Positions 1 to 12,986 of a DNA stretch of 64,000 nucleotides are shown piece by piece. The notes under the pieces were generated by a model, which had not been told where the DNA came from, did no database searches, and worked only from the letters and a program-made list of their open reading frames with translations. The position numbers and the translations under genes were made by a program. Source of the stretch: Dermatemys mawii (taxonomy: Eukaryota; Chordata; Testudines; Dermatemydidae); the NCBI GenBank assembly GCA_007922305.1, contig ML677335.1:14785734-14849733 (forward strand). The letters run 5' to 3'. Each line of letters starts with the position of its first letter. The first letter of the stretch is position 1.

Positions 1-1245
1 CCAGCTTTTTAAGAAGCACATTTGTCATACCAGCTCCTGTAGCATCATCAGTGTCAATAAATTCTAGAAAATGCCCTCTGACCGAGTCACCATTGCAGTG
101 ACATTTTTACTAGGTTCTGTTTTTGTTCTAAAATGCACCATTAAAGTCATTTGTTCCATATGGCTGATGTCAGATGTGCAGTCCAGAATAACAGAGTAAT
201 ATCTCGCTGACTTCAGATCTGCGATAATCTTCTGTTTAACTTTTCTTGCCAGTAACTGTATGATCTCATTTTGAATTGTTTCTCCAAGGTAGTGGTGTGT
301 GTACATTTCTTGGGTGGTGACTCTTCTTAGATGATCCTGGAGTACAGCATCAAACTCAGCCATCAGCTCCACAATTTTAAGGAAGTTTCCATTGTTTGGC
401 ACATACAGCTGTTCTTAAGTGCCACACAGTGCTACTGTGGGGTAACAAGCAATGGCAATGAGCCTTTTCAGAACATTTTGCCAGTAAAGAGACTTGGATG
501 CAATGTTCTCTTGATGCTGATCATCTATGGTGGCCTTTAACCTTAGTCTCATCTCAAACTCTTTCCACCTATGGAATGCTCTCTGGTGATTTGCCATCTT
601 CTCATGGCATTCCAGATTTCTAGTCAGATTTTTCCAGTCCTTTGTTCCTGTAGAACCCAATGTGGCTGGAACATTAGACTAGAAGAGTTTGCAACAAAAA
701 CAGTATGCAACATTCTGGGTTTTTCAGTACATAAGCTAGGGCCTCTCCACTTTGTCACCACTGCGGATTTCACACGAGTAATATGTTGGATGGAAACTTC
801 TATTTTGTCTCTGGGAAACATGAAGTTTTTCACTTGCTGTGGCCCATGCAGTACATGGAAGTCCCTTAGGCTACTGTTCAAGTGGGTGGGTCCACAGTCC
901 TGGATCATCTAGACTTAAGGAACTAAACTCAGCAGCAGCTGTTTCTTGCGCTTTCACCACACTCTTCTCTAATCTACACTTTTCTTCAGGAATGTGCAGG
1001 GTTACATCCATTTGAGATGGAGATATGGACGCTGCAGTAGTTGCCAGGTCACCTGCAGTCTGACTAACTGGAAGATCAGGCATCTCCTTACCACTCACAT
1101 CCTCATTGGGGACAGAAGACTCACCGTGAACATTTGTGTCTATGTATCTCAGGAGAGCTCCTTCCTGATTAGACAGAAAAGCTTCCTTTACTTGCTTTTT
1201 TTTTCTGAATGCTGCCCCAGAGGGGTGTTTTCTTCTTTCACTCAT
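1..1245 (-). pseudogene. Broken hAT-type transposase (ZMYM1-like / DUF4371 style), N-terminal part
   Basis: Read on the minus strand, four partly overlapping open stretches (1245-871, 908-624, 660-415 and 402-64) form one protein-like series, and the reading continues to the window edge. Recognisable pieces, in order, are a basic N-terminus (SERRKHPSGAAFRKKK), a TTF-type start (DPGLWTHLNSSLRDFHVLHG), GSTGTKDWKNL, a HEKMANHQRAFHRWKEFEMR region, YWQNVLKRLIAI, VPNNGNFLKIVELMAEFDAV, and the RNase H-like start SARYYSVILDCTSDISHMEQ. These resemble hAT-derived ZMYM1-like and DUF4371 proteins common in reptile genomes. Breaks are visible: frameshifts near 890, in 640-720 and near 80, and an in-frame TAA at 415-417. 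No TSD can be defined because the element leaves the window. It is a dead copy. The family call is from memory of such proteins. Confidence 0.75.
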
Positions 1246-2170
1246 GACTGCTGTTCTGTGCCAGCTATAGTGACTCTCAACACTCAGTGTCTTAAGGGCC
1301 TAACTGGCTCCTACTACTTCAGTTGACTGCCTGTTCTCCTCAAGTGGGTGCAGTGAAGCAGCTGGAAACAGGAAGCTCCCTGTGAGCTGGTGTTAATCAG
1401 TCCAGGCTCCTGGGGGTGCTAGAGAGGTATATAAGAGACTCCTCCTCCTTTCTCTCCCTGCAGCTCCTGCTGCTTTCTCTTATTCCCGCTCACCTTTTCT
1501 GCGATCTGCCTGTTATGTCTTTTGTGCCCTCCTTCCTCCAGCACAACACTCCACGATTTCTGGGCATCTAGAGCAGTGAGAATACATACACACCAGCAGC
1601 AGACACAATTTTCTACACTTTGGGTCCTAGTGGCGCCTCTCCCACAGTCTGGCACCTGAGACGGCCACCTCAGTTTGCCTCATGGTAAGGCCAGTCCTGG
1701 CTCCGGGCTGGGGCAGGGAGTTGGGGTGCATGTTGGGGGGGGGGGTGAGGGATGCTGTCTCTGGGGTGGGACAGGGGATTTGGGGTTGAGGATGCAGGAG
1801 GGTGCTCTGGGCTGGGACTGAGGGGCTCGGAGGGTTGGAGGGGGCTCAGGGGCAGGGGGTTGGGGCACAGGAGGGGTCAGGGATGCAGGCTCCGGTCAGC
1901 GCATACCTCAAGCAGCTCCCAGAAACAGCAGTATGTCTTCCTTCCGGCTCCTACGTGGCGATGCAGCCAGGCGCCTCTGCATGCTGTCCTGTCTGAAGGT
2001 GCTACCCCTGCAGCTCCTATTGGCCACAGTTCCCAGCCATGGCATACACGGAGTGTAGTAAGCCCCAGACTGCACTCTTCACTGTTACTTTAACAGGAGT
2101 TAGCTAAGGGGTGTTAACTAACCCTAGTTAGGGAAGTGTTTTTTTTTCTCTCTTCAGTGTAGACATACTG
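1246..2170. other. Flank of the hAT copy with a G-rich, low-complexity stretch
   Basis: No gene is visible. Positions 1690-1890 hold irregular GGGG-rich repeats of the type GGGTTGGGG, including an uninterrupted run of 11 G (1735-1745). This is probably non-coding sequence belonging to the same transposon insertion. A Harbinger-MITE-like end (AGTGTAGACATAC) lies near 2156-2168. Short ORFs here are compositional. Confidence 0.4.
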
Positions 2171-5100
2171 TTTGGTGAACTAACATTCCAGCAGAGGGAA
2201 CTTGTGAGCACATGAGCAAGTGTGGTCTGCCTTGCTTTCAGCAGAAGGCAGTAGCTCATATGAATGCCGGCCAGCATCCCTCTTTGTAAACCATTTTATG
2301 GGTGATGGGGAGGCTTTAGCAGTGCTGCACTGTGAATTGGTGTATAGGTGTGACATCATAAATATCCAACCAGCCAATTGGAATGTGGCTTTCGGGAACC
2401 AGCATCCATAGTAAGACACTGCTAACTATTAGCTGTGTGGGGCATCAGACACAAAGTCAAACATTTCTGATTTAATCCAACAAAAGGAAGTGGTACACAT
2501 ACCCCATAGCTTGTTCATTACTATATATAATCCATCTCTATTTTAGCCTGTAGACCACAGTACTATTTTATTTACTTTTATTGATATCTGCAATAATAAA
2601 AAAGTACATAGCTGCTGTGTCTTATTATTACTTTTAGAGTCCTTTCATAGTGGTATATAAAGAGGAATCTATTTATTGAATTCCATGTGGATAAGCAAAG
2701 ATTTAATGAGCTATGGAAAATCATTAATCACCTGCATTATTAAATGAAGAATTGTTTATTGGAATATCACTCATTCAATTTTTACAAAACTATATACAAA
2801 AGACTCCCCACCATACTGCCACCCCGATAATCACTATGTAATAAAGCTGCTAAGGTGAGTAATGAGTCAGTGTCATACCATTATACTCTCCTGATAATGT
2901 GTATGATTTCTGTTATAACTGTACATTATATTTTTACACTTGTGAAATGCTCTGGACATGTTTTTGTTTGTTAATTTTCAAAAATGTCACAACATGATTC
3001 CTGCAGGGAGAATGACACTTACAGTTGTATATTTTCCCCATCAGATAGGAGTCGGGGAGCCTGGGAGAAGTCACAGAAATGTGACACTTTCATCTGGTAA
3101 ATAAGGATTTCTGTAGCCAGCCAGCTGTCCCAATAGCACTCTAAAAAGAAGCATAATTTGCCCAAAACAGGCAATTTTTAAGATGGTTGCTCCACAAATG
3201 TGACTTTTACTGTCTCAGAACTTGTAATGAAGATCAAGTTAGATCCAGATGAGAACCTGCTCCAGATGCAGAGGGATGGATACCTGTAGATGGGATGGAT
3301 ACCTGTATTCATGCATAGCCCTACCAATATTGGTAGTCTTTTACATTACTATTGTAGAGCCTTGAGTTTTTTGGGTCCATGACTTCAAAACACCAAAAGT
3401 ACATTTAGCAGCTTACTGACTGTCATCCAGACACCAGGTTCATTACACTAATATTCCTCATATGTAGCTATCGGAAGTGATGAAAGTCTCACTTTTCAGC
3501 ATGACTAAACTAGGAAACAAGAAATAGGTTGACTTACCATTGTCATTTATAAATGAAGACCTCTGGGAAGAGTTAGATAGGGACGGGGATTTGTTAATAA
3601 TAATTGTTGAACAACATGTGTTAGTGAAAACCACACACATTCTAAATTCTTTCCCCAGAATGTTTCCTTTCACAGTTTTGGTAAATGTGGCATGCACAGT
3701 GTAACTGTGTGGTCTGCATCTTTACGGGCCAGAGGCATGGAGTAGGCAGGCCATCCCTCTGCAATTAGCCCTGGCCATCACTCCTGTGATGGGGCGTGGG
3801 ATTTAATTAGTAGAACCAGGTGGGTATGGAGGAGCTGATTCCTCTATAAAGAGCAGCAGCAGAACCCACAGGAGTGGGAAGAGATGTAACCAGTGTGTAG
3901 CTGGAATGTGAGACTTCAGCAGAGGCTCCTGAACTAGGACTGCAGAAGAGGCAGGGAATGGCTGCTAGATATAAGTAGTCTCTAACAGAGATCCCTTCAG
4001 TAGTAGGTGGGAATTGAGAGAAACTGTTGGAACAAGAAGGTCCTAGGAAGGAACACTGAGTCTTCAGAGGGAAGGCTGGTAGGAAAGACTAAGTGTATGG
4101 ACTTGATGGAAATCTGAGAACTTTATTTGGGGAATTATTTTGTTATTTTGCTATTCTAGCTCCTTGGAGGGGTGTTGCTGAACCAGAGAAGAGTGTGTGT
4201 TTGTTGTTTGAAAGAGTCCTGAAAAAATGGGGAAACTGAGGCAGTGATTCTGCTTGGTGACTTAGGTGACAAGGGGGCATGCTGCAGGTAGGGGGGCCCA
4301 TTCACACATGAAAGCAATGGTGCACTTGATTTGTGGTTATCCCATCCAACTTAACTGTTATCTCTGTCATATCACAGATAACTTGTGCCATGGTATCACT
4401 TCTGTGTTGTGGGATTATGGAGTCTCACCCTGATTGCCATTGTGTTGGAAGTTTCTCTTCCTGTCCCCAGCCATCAGAACTCTAAGAGGTGTGTCTCTGT
4501 CTATATCGATTGCTGTATGTGTAGGTTTTGTTTTAATTTCTTCAGTCTGCCTATTTCTTTCCTTCCCTATTGTGAATGTCTGAAATACTTTTGAATTGTC
4601 ATCCAGGAGAGCAGTTACTTTGGACCATGACTCTGAAGATTATTCTTCTTCTGATTGGTCTAACTTCATATTAGAAGTCAAAGTTGTGAGCATGCTCAAT
4701 AAATCTTCCCAAATCATAGTATATGTGCTTGAGTGACACTGGAAGTGAATGGCCAGAGAGAACTTCATTCAGCTCTCTGCCCCCTTAAATGCTGTGAAAC
4801 TTCCAAACGGACCAGCCATCCCCTGAGATTTGTTGGGCTCTGAGTGCTAATCCCAGCTACTCTGCTGGTTTATGGTCAATCTAATAGAAAAATGACTGAG
4901 AAGTGCATTCTGGGCCAGGCACTCAAAGTGAGGTAAATGGGAGACCCACAACCACCTAAGCAGTATTCCATAGTTTAGGATCTACAGTGGTATGGGTTAC
5001 ACAGACCACACAGGACTGTTCCAGCTTACATAGCATTCTGAATAACCCTAAAAAAAAATCAAAGGGCTAAGTAGTACAAGTGTCACTGCTGAGGCCAACC

Positions 5101-6845
5101 AAAATTGAAAGTGATAGTTTTGACAATGCTAGAATTTGGCCCTGGGGTTCCTTTTTTCCAAATGTATGCATCTTTGATGCTGGAAGTACACATGATACAG
5201 TGCACTCATCCCCTGGGAGGAAGGAGTCTCTTAAATTGTTCTGCAATGATCCTTGTATCTGAGCAAGAAGTGATGGGCTCAGGAGGGAATTCTGTCTGTA
5301 TCTCATCACAGGGTGAGTCACACTCCCTCAACCAGAGTGAACCACTGTGAACTGAGGCCTTGAAGGACTCACAAACTAGAAGCAATTCTATGCCATGTTT
5401 CCCTTTTTAATTGTCTTTTTTTTAATGGTTCACCTGCGCATAGATCCAGTAAAAGTGGTGAACTGGCAGCTCTAGAACCCAAAGGCATTCATTTGTTCAC
5501 AGAACAGAGGCAAGCTGCCCATACTGCCCCACCAACATTTTTTCTACCCTGATATGGAGGACAACTATAAGCCTGAAAGTGTAATCCCATTTTGAGCTCT
5601 CTCCTGAAATTAGCTGCAGGGGTGCCAGTAGTGTTGTGGCCATCATCCCATTGGGTACTGAAGGAAGGTCACCAACCTCATTTAATGTATGCCACTAAAT
5701 AACTTTCAGTTGCTACTTAACTGGGCTGGGTTTGAACCAGCAATTTAGGTCCTAGAAGACAAAGGCTTTTTCTGTTTCTATTCCCAATCCTCTGATACTT
5801 AAATATTTTAACTAGTAGTGGTTAATGACCTCTTTCTTACTACACCAATAAATAGTGACCCTCCCCTCCTCCAGTCATGCACCATAGCACTCTCCTGGCT
5901 AAGAAGAGCAGGTAAGCAGACAAGGCTGGCATCTAACCAAAAAGGTTTTTTAGCTAGTGATTCATTAGTGTGTGTAAAAATAGCTAACCTTGTTTAAAGG
6001 CACTTCTTACACAAAGAGAAAAGGGTTCAATTACCATAACTCATTTAAAGTGAAGATTAAACATTTTAACCAGGACAGTACCCTAATCCTGTGAATCTTA
6101 TTTATGTCCAAATGTAGTGCTATCGGCAATAAACAGCAATCTGAGAAGTCATAACCCAAGAAAATCATTGTCAAGTGACTTTAGAACTCTCTATAAATAT
6201 CCTTTTGTTGACCCGAGCCTGGTGTACAACTGCACAGTTAAATATTTGCATTAGGTGCTCCTGCCTTTAACTGACTAATTAAAAAGATAGAATCAAAGAA
6301 TGCCATCTTAAATCGTTTTAGTTCTAATCTCTCTCAAGCAAAGTCTACTCTATAAATTGAACTAAAGTAGTCTTTTTTTTCTGAATAGGGACTTTACAGT
6401 GTTGCAATAAATTCAAGCACTGGGAAAGTAAATGTAACTGAAGTACTCTTAATGATGCTATTGTGTAGCTGTTATAGTTATAATCCTATTACCTAGACAT
6501 TCACTGTGAAGGTTATAAATCCTTTGAGAAATTATTATAATGGGGAAGGGCATTACTTAAGGAAAGCATTGTGTTTAAATATAAGCAAAAAGGGGTTAGT
6601 TTAAGACTAGGAATAGGAAGTTGCACAGACTGAGGTAATTGGGGAGATATTGACTTTCTGTCCATCCTATAGTCTGTCCAAATTTACATTCCCTCAGAAA
6701 TGTTTAATGGGAGTAGAGGTCACTGAGAAAAACCTGTATCAGATTAATTGGTAAAGCACAGTTCCAGGTAAACGAATGCTCGAGGATACAGATTTGCCTA
6801 AAGTCTCAAGGGATGTAGTTTCTTCTTATTCTTCAGTGGCCCCAG
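2171..6845. other. Intergenic DNA without a recognisable gene
   Basis: AT-rich, non-coding sequence. ORFs are under 90 codons, and I see no conserved motif or splice-bounded coding segment. The section 3719-4290 differs in texture: it is richer in G, has a TATA-like CTATAAAG near 3844, and ends in polypurine tracts. It could be an old LTR fragment, but I could not define its ends. Confidence 0.4.
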
Positions 6846-7665
6846 TCATGGATCAGGGCCCATTGTGTACTGTGCTGTACATGATATGACGGAATCAGAC
6901 CAGAAGGATATAGGAGAGTGCTGGAAGGCAGGTACATTAGTCTCAGGGTGTGCAGGTCCCTGTTCCCTGGATAGCCAAACAAAGGCTACTCCAGGCCAAT
7001 CAAGACACCTGGGGCCAATTAAGAACCTTCTAGAAAGGAGTAGAAACAGCTAGCCTAATTGGGACACCTGAAGCCAATCAGGGACTGGCTGAATCCAGAT
7101 GATAACCTCCCAGTTAGTCAGGTGAGTTGTGGGTGTCAGGAGCTGTGGAAGGAAGTTGTGCTGTTGGTGAGACTGAGTGGTGGACAACTTATCATACAGA
7201 AGGAAGGAGGCCCTGAGGTAGGGGTGAAGTGGAGTTTGAAGAAGCAGGGACTGCTGTGGGGAAGTAGCCCAGGGAATTGTATTGTGTTTTGTGGATAAAA
7301 GGTCAGCGATCTTAGCTGATACTATTAGGGTCCCTGGGCTGGAGCCCAGAGTAGAGGGTGGGCCTGGGCTCCCCCATTTCTGCCTCCCCTAATTAGTCTC
7401 TGAGATTGGGAGACAATAGAGACTGTGCCAGGAAGGATAGCTTCTCCTCACTGGTTTGTGATGAAAATGGCTCAATAGACTGTGACCTTGTCTCCAGAGA
7501 GAGAAGGGCTCCGTGGAGGGTCACAGTGAGCCGCTGAGGCTAGTAAAAATCCACCAGGAAACGCAGGATCCATGAAGATAAGGACAGAGCTTTGTCACAA
7601 TGAACACAGCAAAAAGATAGCCCCTGTCTCAAAGTGCTTACAGTCTAAAGGCCTGATCCAAGCCA
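6846..7665 (+). repeat. SINE-like repeat split by an LTR insertion
   Basis: The left piece (6851-6884) reads GATCAGGGCCCATTGTGTAC and continues to GTGCTGTAC. The right piece (7600-7665) continues with ACACAGCAAAAAGATAGCCC and CTCAAAGTGCTTACAGTCTAA. Together they match a common amniote short interspersed repeat in which the CTGTAC and ACACAG segments are adjacent. The sequence between them (6885-7599) is the LTR described separately. The split is visible directly; the repeat identity is from memory. Confidence 0.6.
6885..7599 (+). mobile_element. Solo LTR, copy A
   Basis: This 715-bp segment begins TATGACGGAATCAGACC, a mutated form of the TGTGATGGAGTCAGACC start of copy B, and ends GAGCTTTGTCACA. 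It is flanked by ATGA on both sides (6881-6884 and 7600-7603), a 4-bp target-site duplication. Internal blocks shared with the other copies include CCCTGGGCTGGAGCCCAGAG and CTAATTAGTCTCTGAGA. The TG...CA ends, the TSD and the lack of internal retroviral coding fit a solo LTR. A Gypsy-type assignment is only inferred from TSD length. Confidence 0.75.
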
Positions 7666-10600
7666 GTTGAAGTCAATGGGAGACTTCCAACTGATTTCAG
7701 TGGGCTTTGCTTCAGACCCTCAAGTAAGTATTTTTGAGACATTAATCAATACTGTCCTATTGTGGTAACATTTTCATGTGCTTCTATTGATTCCTTTGTC
7801 ACTGATTACAAGACACTTTGCTACTGTCAACATCTGAGGTTTTTAACAAACTGATCTGACTTATTAACATGGTTTGATTTAGGTCCACACCAGCAGGCAT
7901 TGACAAAATGTCACCAAATGTCAGTTCAGTATCAGATTCAGTACTGAAAATGGTTTAATTGTCACCCACAATGGATTGAAAAAATAGAAGCAGAGCATCA
8001 TTCTAACCCATTTTAGTTTTCTTTACTGATAAAGATAGACTTCTCTTTATGTAAAATGAGATATAGTGATTTCATTGCATGTATAATACTTGTTTTTTCC
8101 ACGTATAAAAAAGCAAACACAAAAACCAAAACAAAAGATTTGTTTCTGAGAAAAAGCACGTTAGTTTGCATTGCTGTAGCATGATTTGGTCTGATGGCTA
8201 TCTGTAGAAGTGATAGTAGAAGATTTAAGAAAGTTCTTCTAGACCTCTGCTGTCAGTTGCAGAGTCAGAACTTCCATTGGAGCATCAGCAGCTGTTCTGA
8301 AGGGTGAGAAATAAGGAGAGGGGGAAATCCTACACACACCATTCGGAGAAGTTTGTTTCTGGTGCCAGATCAAAGAAGACTGTTAGAGACAAAAGAGCAG
8401 AAAGGAGTTGCTGCCCTTTAACCATATTGGTTTCAGGATACTATAACATATGTTAAAAATGGTTTAGCAAACTGAACTAGGGGCGCGTCCACATGGGGCA
8501 TTTAGTCCGCACTAACTCACTTTAGTGTAGATTGAAAATGCCAGGATGTACAGGACACAAACACTTATTTGCTGCTAATTCTGTACTCCGCTATCAAGGT
8601 GGACAAAGTTTGATGCAAATGGAATTAGTATGGATTGTTACTGTGCACACAATGCTTCTGCACATGACATTGGCAGTCTGACAGTTGGTACCTCATAGTG
8701 CTTTGCAGGTGTCCTGGACAAACTTGACTGTTTATCTGTGTGGCCTCAACTACTCTGGAGTCTAGTTGACCGGATGTCGTCTTTTCCATTTAAAAACTGA
8801 TGCAGGGCCAGGATCAGCCCATTTAGCTCCTGGATTCCAATATGCATTACAGCAATATTATTCCAGCAGCCATGGTGAGATCCTTGGTCTCCTCACCATC
8901 TAGGGAGGAGCGACAGTACAGCAAGCGCTTGTGACCAACCACTGCAAGAAGAAACTTTTTGAGACCATTCCTAAAAATTGCCATATAAAGTGCAATTAGC
9001 TCAGGAGAATATACAAAACAAATACCCCCACTCCACGCACACTAAGGTATGATAGAAACAAGTCTAGCAGAGCATGTGTTTGTAACCTGTCCATCTTATG
9101 AGGAACTGGAAAGGATTTTTTGCTGGCTTGGCACTACAGAACTCATGGACAGAAGAACCTCTGACACTGTCATCACTGAGAAGACAGGCCCCCAAGGATG
9201 ATCAAAAATCATTGTGGGAGAAGGAGGAAGACCATCAAGAGATCTCCTTTATAAGCCAATCTCTTTTCTGAACTCAGGATCCTGAGAGCAGCCATGTAGG
9301 AAGCCAGCCTGATACCAAGCCTGGCACACAGGAGGAAGGCCCTCTTGAAGGGAGCTTCACATGTACACATCTAGCTCTATAATTTATTATTATACTCTAC
9401 AAACTTCTGTTCCAGGTGCCACATGGCTGCTGCCATTTTGGGTAGATGTGTGCCTGGAGTCTCTCCAAGTCTCCAGTTCTTGCCTCCCCTTCTCCCTTAG
9501 CCCATGCTGTTGCCCTTCACTCTACTTCCTCCCCAAGACAAGTTACAAAACGGTGGCTGGGTCAGGCGATCAACTTCTCTCATGCTGAAGCACCAATCAG
9601 GTGTTAACTAAGTCCATGCTACAAAGAGCACATTCCTCTCTACTAATTTATTTTTCCCTTCATCCCTGCATGTCTTCTGCTCAGCGAATGCTACCCCTCC
9701 ATCCCAACCCTGTTTGCATGCTCAAAATGATGGCCTCATGGTGCAGTTGAAACCTCTATTTCTACCTTCCTTCCCCTTGCTTCACAGATTCAAATGAAAC
9801 TACTCATTTGTGTGAAATTCAAAACTTTTGAGACCGTCTTGTACAGGAAGCAATGGTTTAGTTAACTTTCACAGCTCACATGAGGATACATATGTGTAGG
9901 CATTGCATGCCTGCCAAGGTAGTGTTAAGACTATTTGTCCTTGCCGAGGGACATATGCCCTGTAACAGACAATTGTACAGGGAAAGAAGATGAGGTTAGG
10001 GACAGCATAGCCATACAGCTCTTAAGACAACTGGCTGAGCTATATAAAATACCAGTTCATCGTATTGCAGTCAAATGATGGAGGTGGGCATAATGATTTT
10101 TCACAAGCTTACATATTTCATAGAAAGTGTGAGCAGTTAAGCTTTCAATCATGGGAGAACCAATCTGTTTTTTTCTAAACTTTCTGCATATTTTCAAGGG
10201 GAGGTAAAATAGAATCTAACAATGAGAAATGGCTTGATTTTTTTAGTACAGACACTCAGCAGAACGGCCACATGATTATTGCTCCTAACATAGCTTGCAG
10301 CCCCTTTCCTTTCCTGCAACACTTCTTGGGGACCACTTTGGTAAGTAACATCACAGTGTATCTTGCTTGTCTGCTCTTTGTCTTTTGATTAAGGCCACTG
10401 TCTACTTCCTGGTCACCTGCCACAGTGTAACACCTCAAGACCTAGGATAACCCAAAGGAGATCACTGTCCAGCCCCCGCACCAGGAAATTCCTGCACCAA
10501 CAGAAGTCCCTCCAAGGCATAGTATGAACTATAAACCCCAAACTGGGGAGTGCATATCCTGACTTAATATCACCCTGCAATGTCCAAGGCACAGCATAAA

Positions 10601-12964
10601 TTGCAAACTAAAACCAGGAGCAAAAGTCCCAACATCCCAGTCTGGCCCCTCTGGAGATGCAGCTTACCACCTCTGTGGTGTCCCAAGACTGGGATGGACT
10701 TTAGGGGATGGACTTCAGAAATAGAGGATAAAAACTGAAATCAGTGCTTCTATGGAAACAACAGTAATATGAACAATAACAGATTTCTCTACTCCCCCAG
10801 CTGCAGCACCTGCAGCAGCAAGATTCTCAAAGACCAGGCCTTTAACAATGGTCATCCTGAGGTAGAAGAAATGGAGTGTAAGAATGAGATGTTTGGAACC
10901 CTCCTTACAGCCGTGCAAACAAACCCAGAAACCTCCAGAGAACTAGAGAGTGTTATTGATGTGTGAGAGGAATAAAACCAGGCAGCTATCTCGAGACAGG
11001 ACTAAAGTAGTCTGGGGACAGCATTGCCATGACCAGACACAGAGTGGACAAAGGTGGGGATAGTCTTAGAGGCAATTAACAGGCAGACTGCTTGGCTGGA
11101 GCACACACTTATTAGGGCAACTTCATTGTTTGAGGGCCTCACCCAGGACCCTGCCATGTTCTGCAGCTCCTGGATAATACAGAGTACTGATGTTCCTTGC
11201 TGTAGCCCTGCAGCCTTGCTCCCAGAGGCAATTCCCCTCCCTGGCCCCAGCACAGGTCAGCGAGAATAACAGCATACAGTAGACCAGCACGTTTGAGCCA
11301 TTCAGTGCATCTGGCAACTTTAAGCTCCAACACTCAACCAAGGAGTAGAAGAAGCAAAGGCAGAATGTTCACCCAGCTGTGAAGAGAAGCCCCTTCTGCC
11401 GTACCCATTATGTACTGCCCCCTCCAATGCATTGATCTTTTAATTTGACTTTGCCAGATTCACAGCTGTTTCATGTTGCTTTAATCACTATGAACAAAGT
11501 TTGTAATATATTTAAAGTGGGTTTTTTTGTAGTGGTTTCCTGGCATAATTTTGTGCAGTAAAAACTCTTTAAAGAGTCACAGAATGTGCAAGTCTTGGTA
11601 TACACTGCACACATTCATACTTTGTTGTTTTTACAAAAGCATAAAAGTGCACACAGACACGATAAAGGGTGCAACTTCTAGCACCCAGAAAATCAATTCT
11701 GATGCTCGAACTCTTATCCAGCCACCAGTCCTTTGGAAATGATAGTTCATACCATTTACAAATATTCAGCTAGTAGACTTCCAGTGCAATAACTGTCCCT
11801 CTAATAAGCATAATTTTCCCTCTTAACACAAACAGCCTTTTGTTCCTTAATCTGGTGTTTCCCCTCAATTTACTATCCTTTTGGCAAGAAAAATTAAAAA
11901 CTTGAAACATTCAAAAATATAATCTCTTTACAAACTGTTTTTCCTGGAAGCAAATTTTAAGTCTTTCTGCAAGTATTATCTTTCATAAACTAACATAGTT
12001 TACATGTGTTCATATCTGCCAAATCAATCTAAAAGCCTTGGTTGTTTATTGAATCTATATAATCATTCATCATACTGCCTCTACTGTACTAATATCTTTA
12101 ACTGCTCAATCAATCATAACAAAAATGCAAATCCCATGTAAATCTTATCAGCACCACTAAAATAATGGGATTTTTGTTTACAAGGTGTCGATTGGGTTTA
12201 GAAGCTTTGATAATGACTCCAGACAGTCAATAAATACAGAGACTTTTACATTGCCAGTAGGAGCCTAACTAAACTATCTAATCTCTAAAATGACAGACAA
12301 CACAATGAACTCTGAACTTAATCCCCTCCAAACACTAAGGAGACAGCTTAGTGCTTAAAGTACTATTCAACCTGAAAACCTACCTTGAAAAAAATCATTA
12401 AAGAGTCTGATTTAAACACAAAAGACAAGGGAAATTCAGAGTTAAGGCTGCAGCTCCAAGCTGGTTATCCTTCCCATTGTGCCTAGATATTGTAGAAGTC
12501 TGGCACTAGTCCTTGACGGTGGCATGGGCTGAAAAATCAGCCCACTAAGCCCCATCTTATAAACTTTCAAGTCTTTTTTTAAAGCAAGTTTTGAATTATA
12601 AAGAGGTACACAAAGCATGTTGAACAATTTAGCTAGTTTGTGGCCTTACAGTATAAAACAGGACCATGGCTTTTTCATCAAATTTGGTAAGAAGGGGTAG
12701 TGGAGAAAGAGACCTATGCAGAAAGTTTATGTGCCAAGCTTCAGCCAACTGTGAATTTATACTGATATCTTCAAAACTCCTGTGGTTTTCTGAAGAAACT
12801 AGAATCATAAATGACAACACTATAATGACAAACCAATTTAGTTTGTCTTCACATTCTACAAGGATGTTGGTTTGATTTAGAAAAAAAATCTCATCTATGA
12901 GCTGGGGATGATATTGCAGAGAGCAACTAGTCCCTACCTCAACGTACATATGTACACATTTTAT
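7666..12964. other. Intergenic DNA without a recognisable gene
   Basis: No coding exon, RNA gene or complete mobile element could be supported. A short imperfect tandem duplication lies at 10511-10620: the TCCAAGGCA-AGNATAAA block recurs at a spacing of about 72 bp. The ORFs around 10715-11340 overlap on both strands and match no family I know. Confidence 0.4.
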
Positions 12965-12986
12965 ACACACACACACACACACACAC
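12965..12986. repeat. (CA)11 microsatellite
   Basis: Eleven uninterrupted AC dinucleotides, directly visible. It creates the Val-Cys repeats seen in minus-strand translations here, which are therefore not coding evidence. Confidence 0.95.

Noticed and set aside
10715..11341. Cluster of short ORFs on both strands
   Set aside because: All are under 85 codons and overlap one another; a possible acceptor (CCCCCAG near 10799) leads into frames that close quickly. No homology recognised.
12629..12982. 117-codon minus-strand ORF starting MCVCVC
   Set aside because: The start is the CA microsatellite read through; the rest has no family features.
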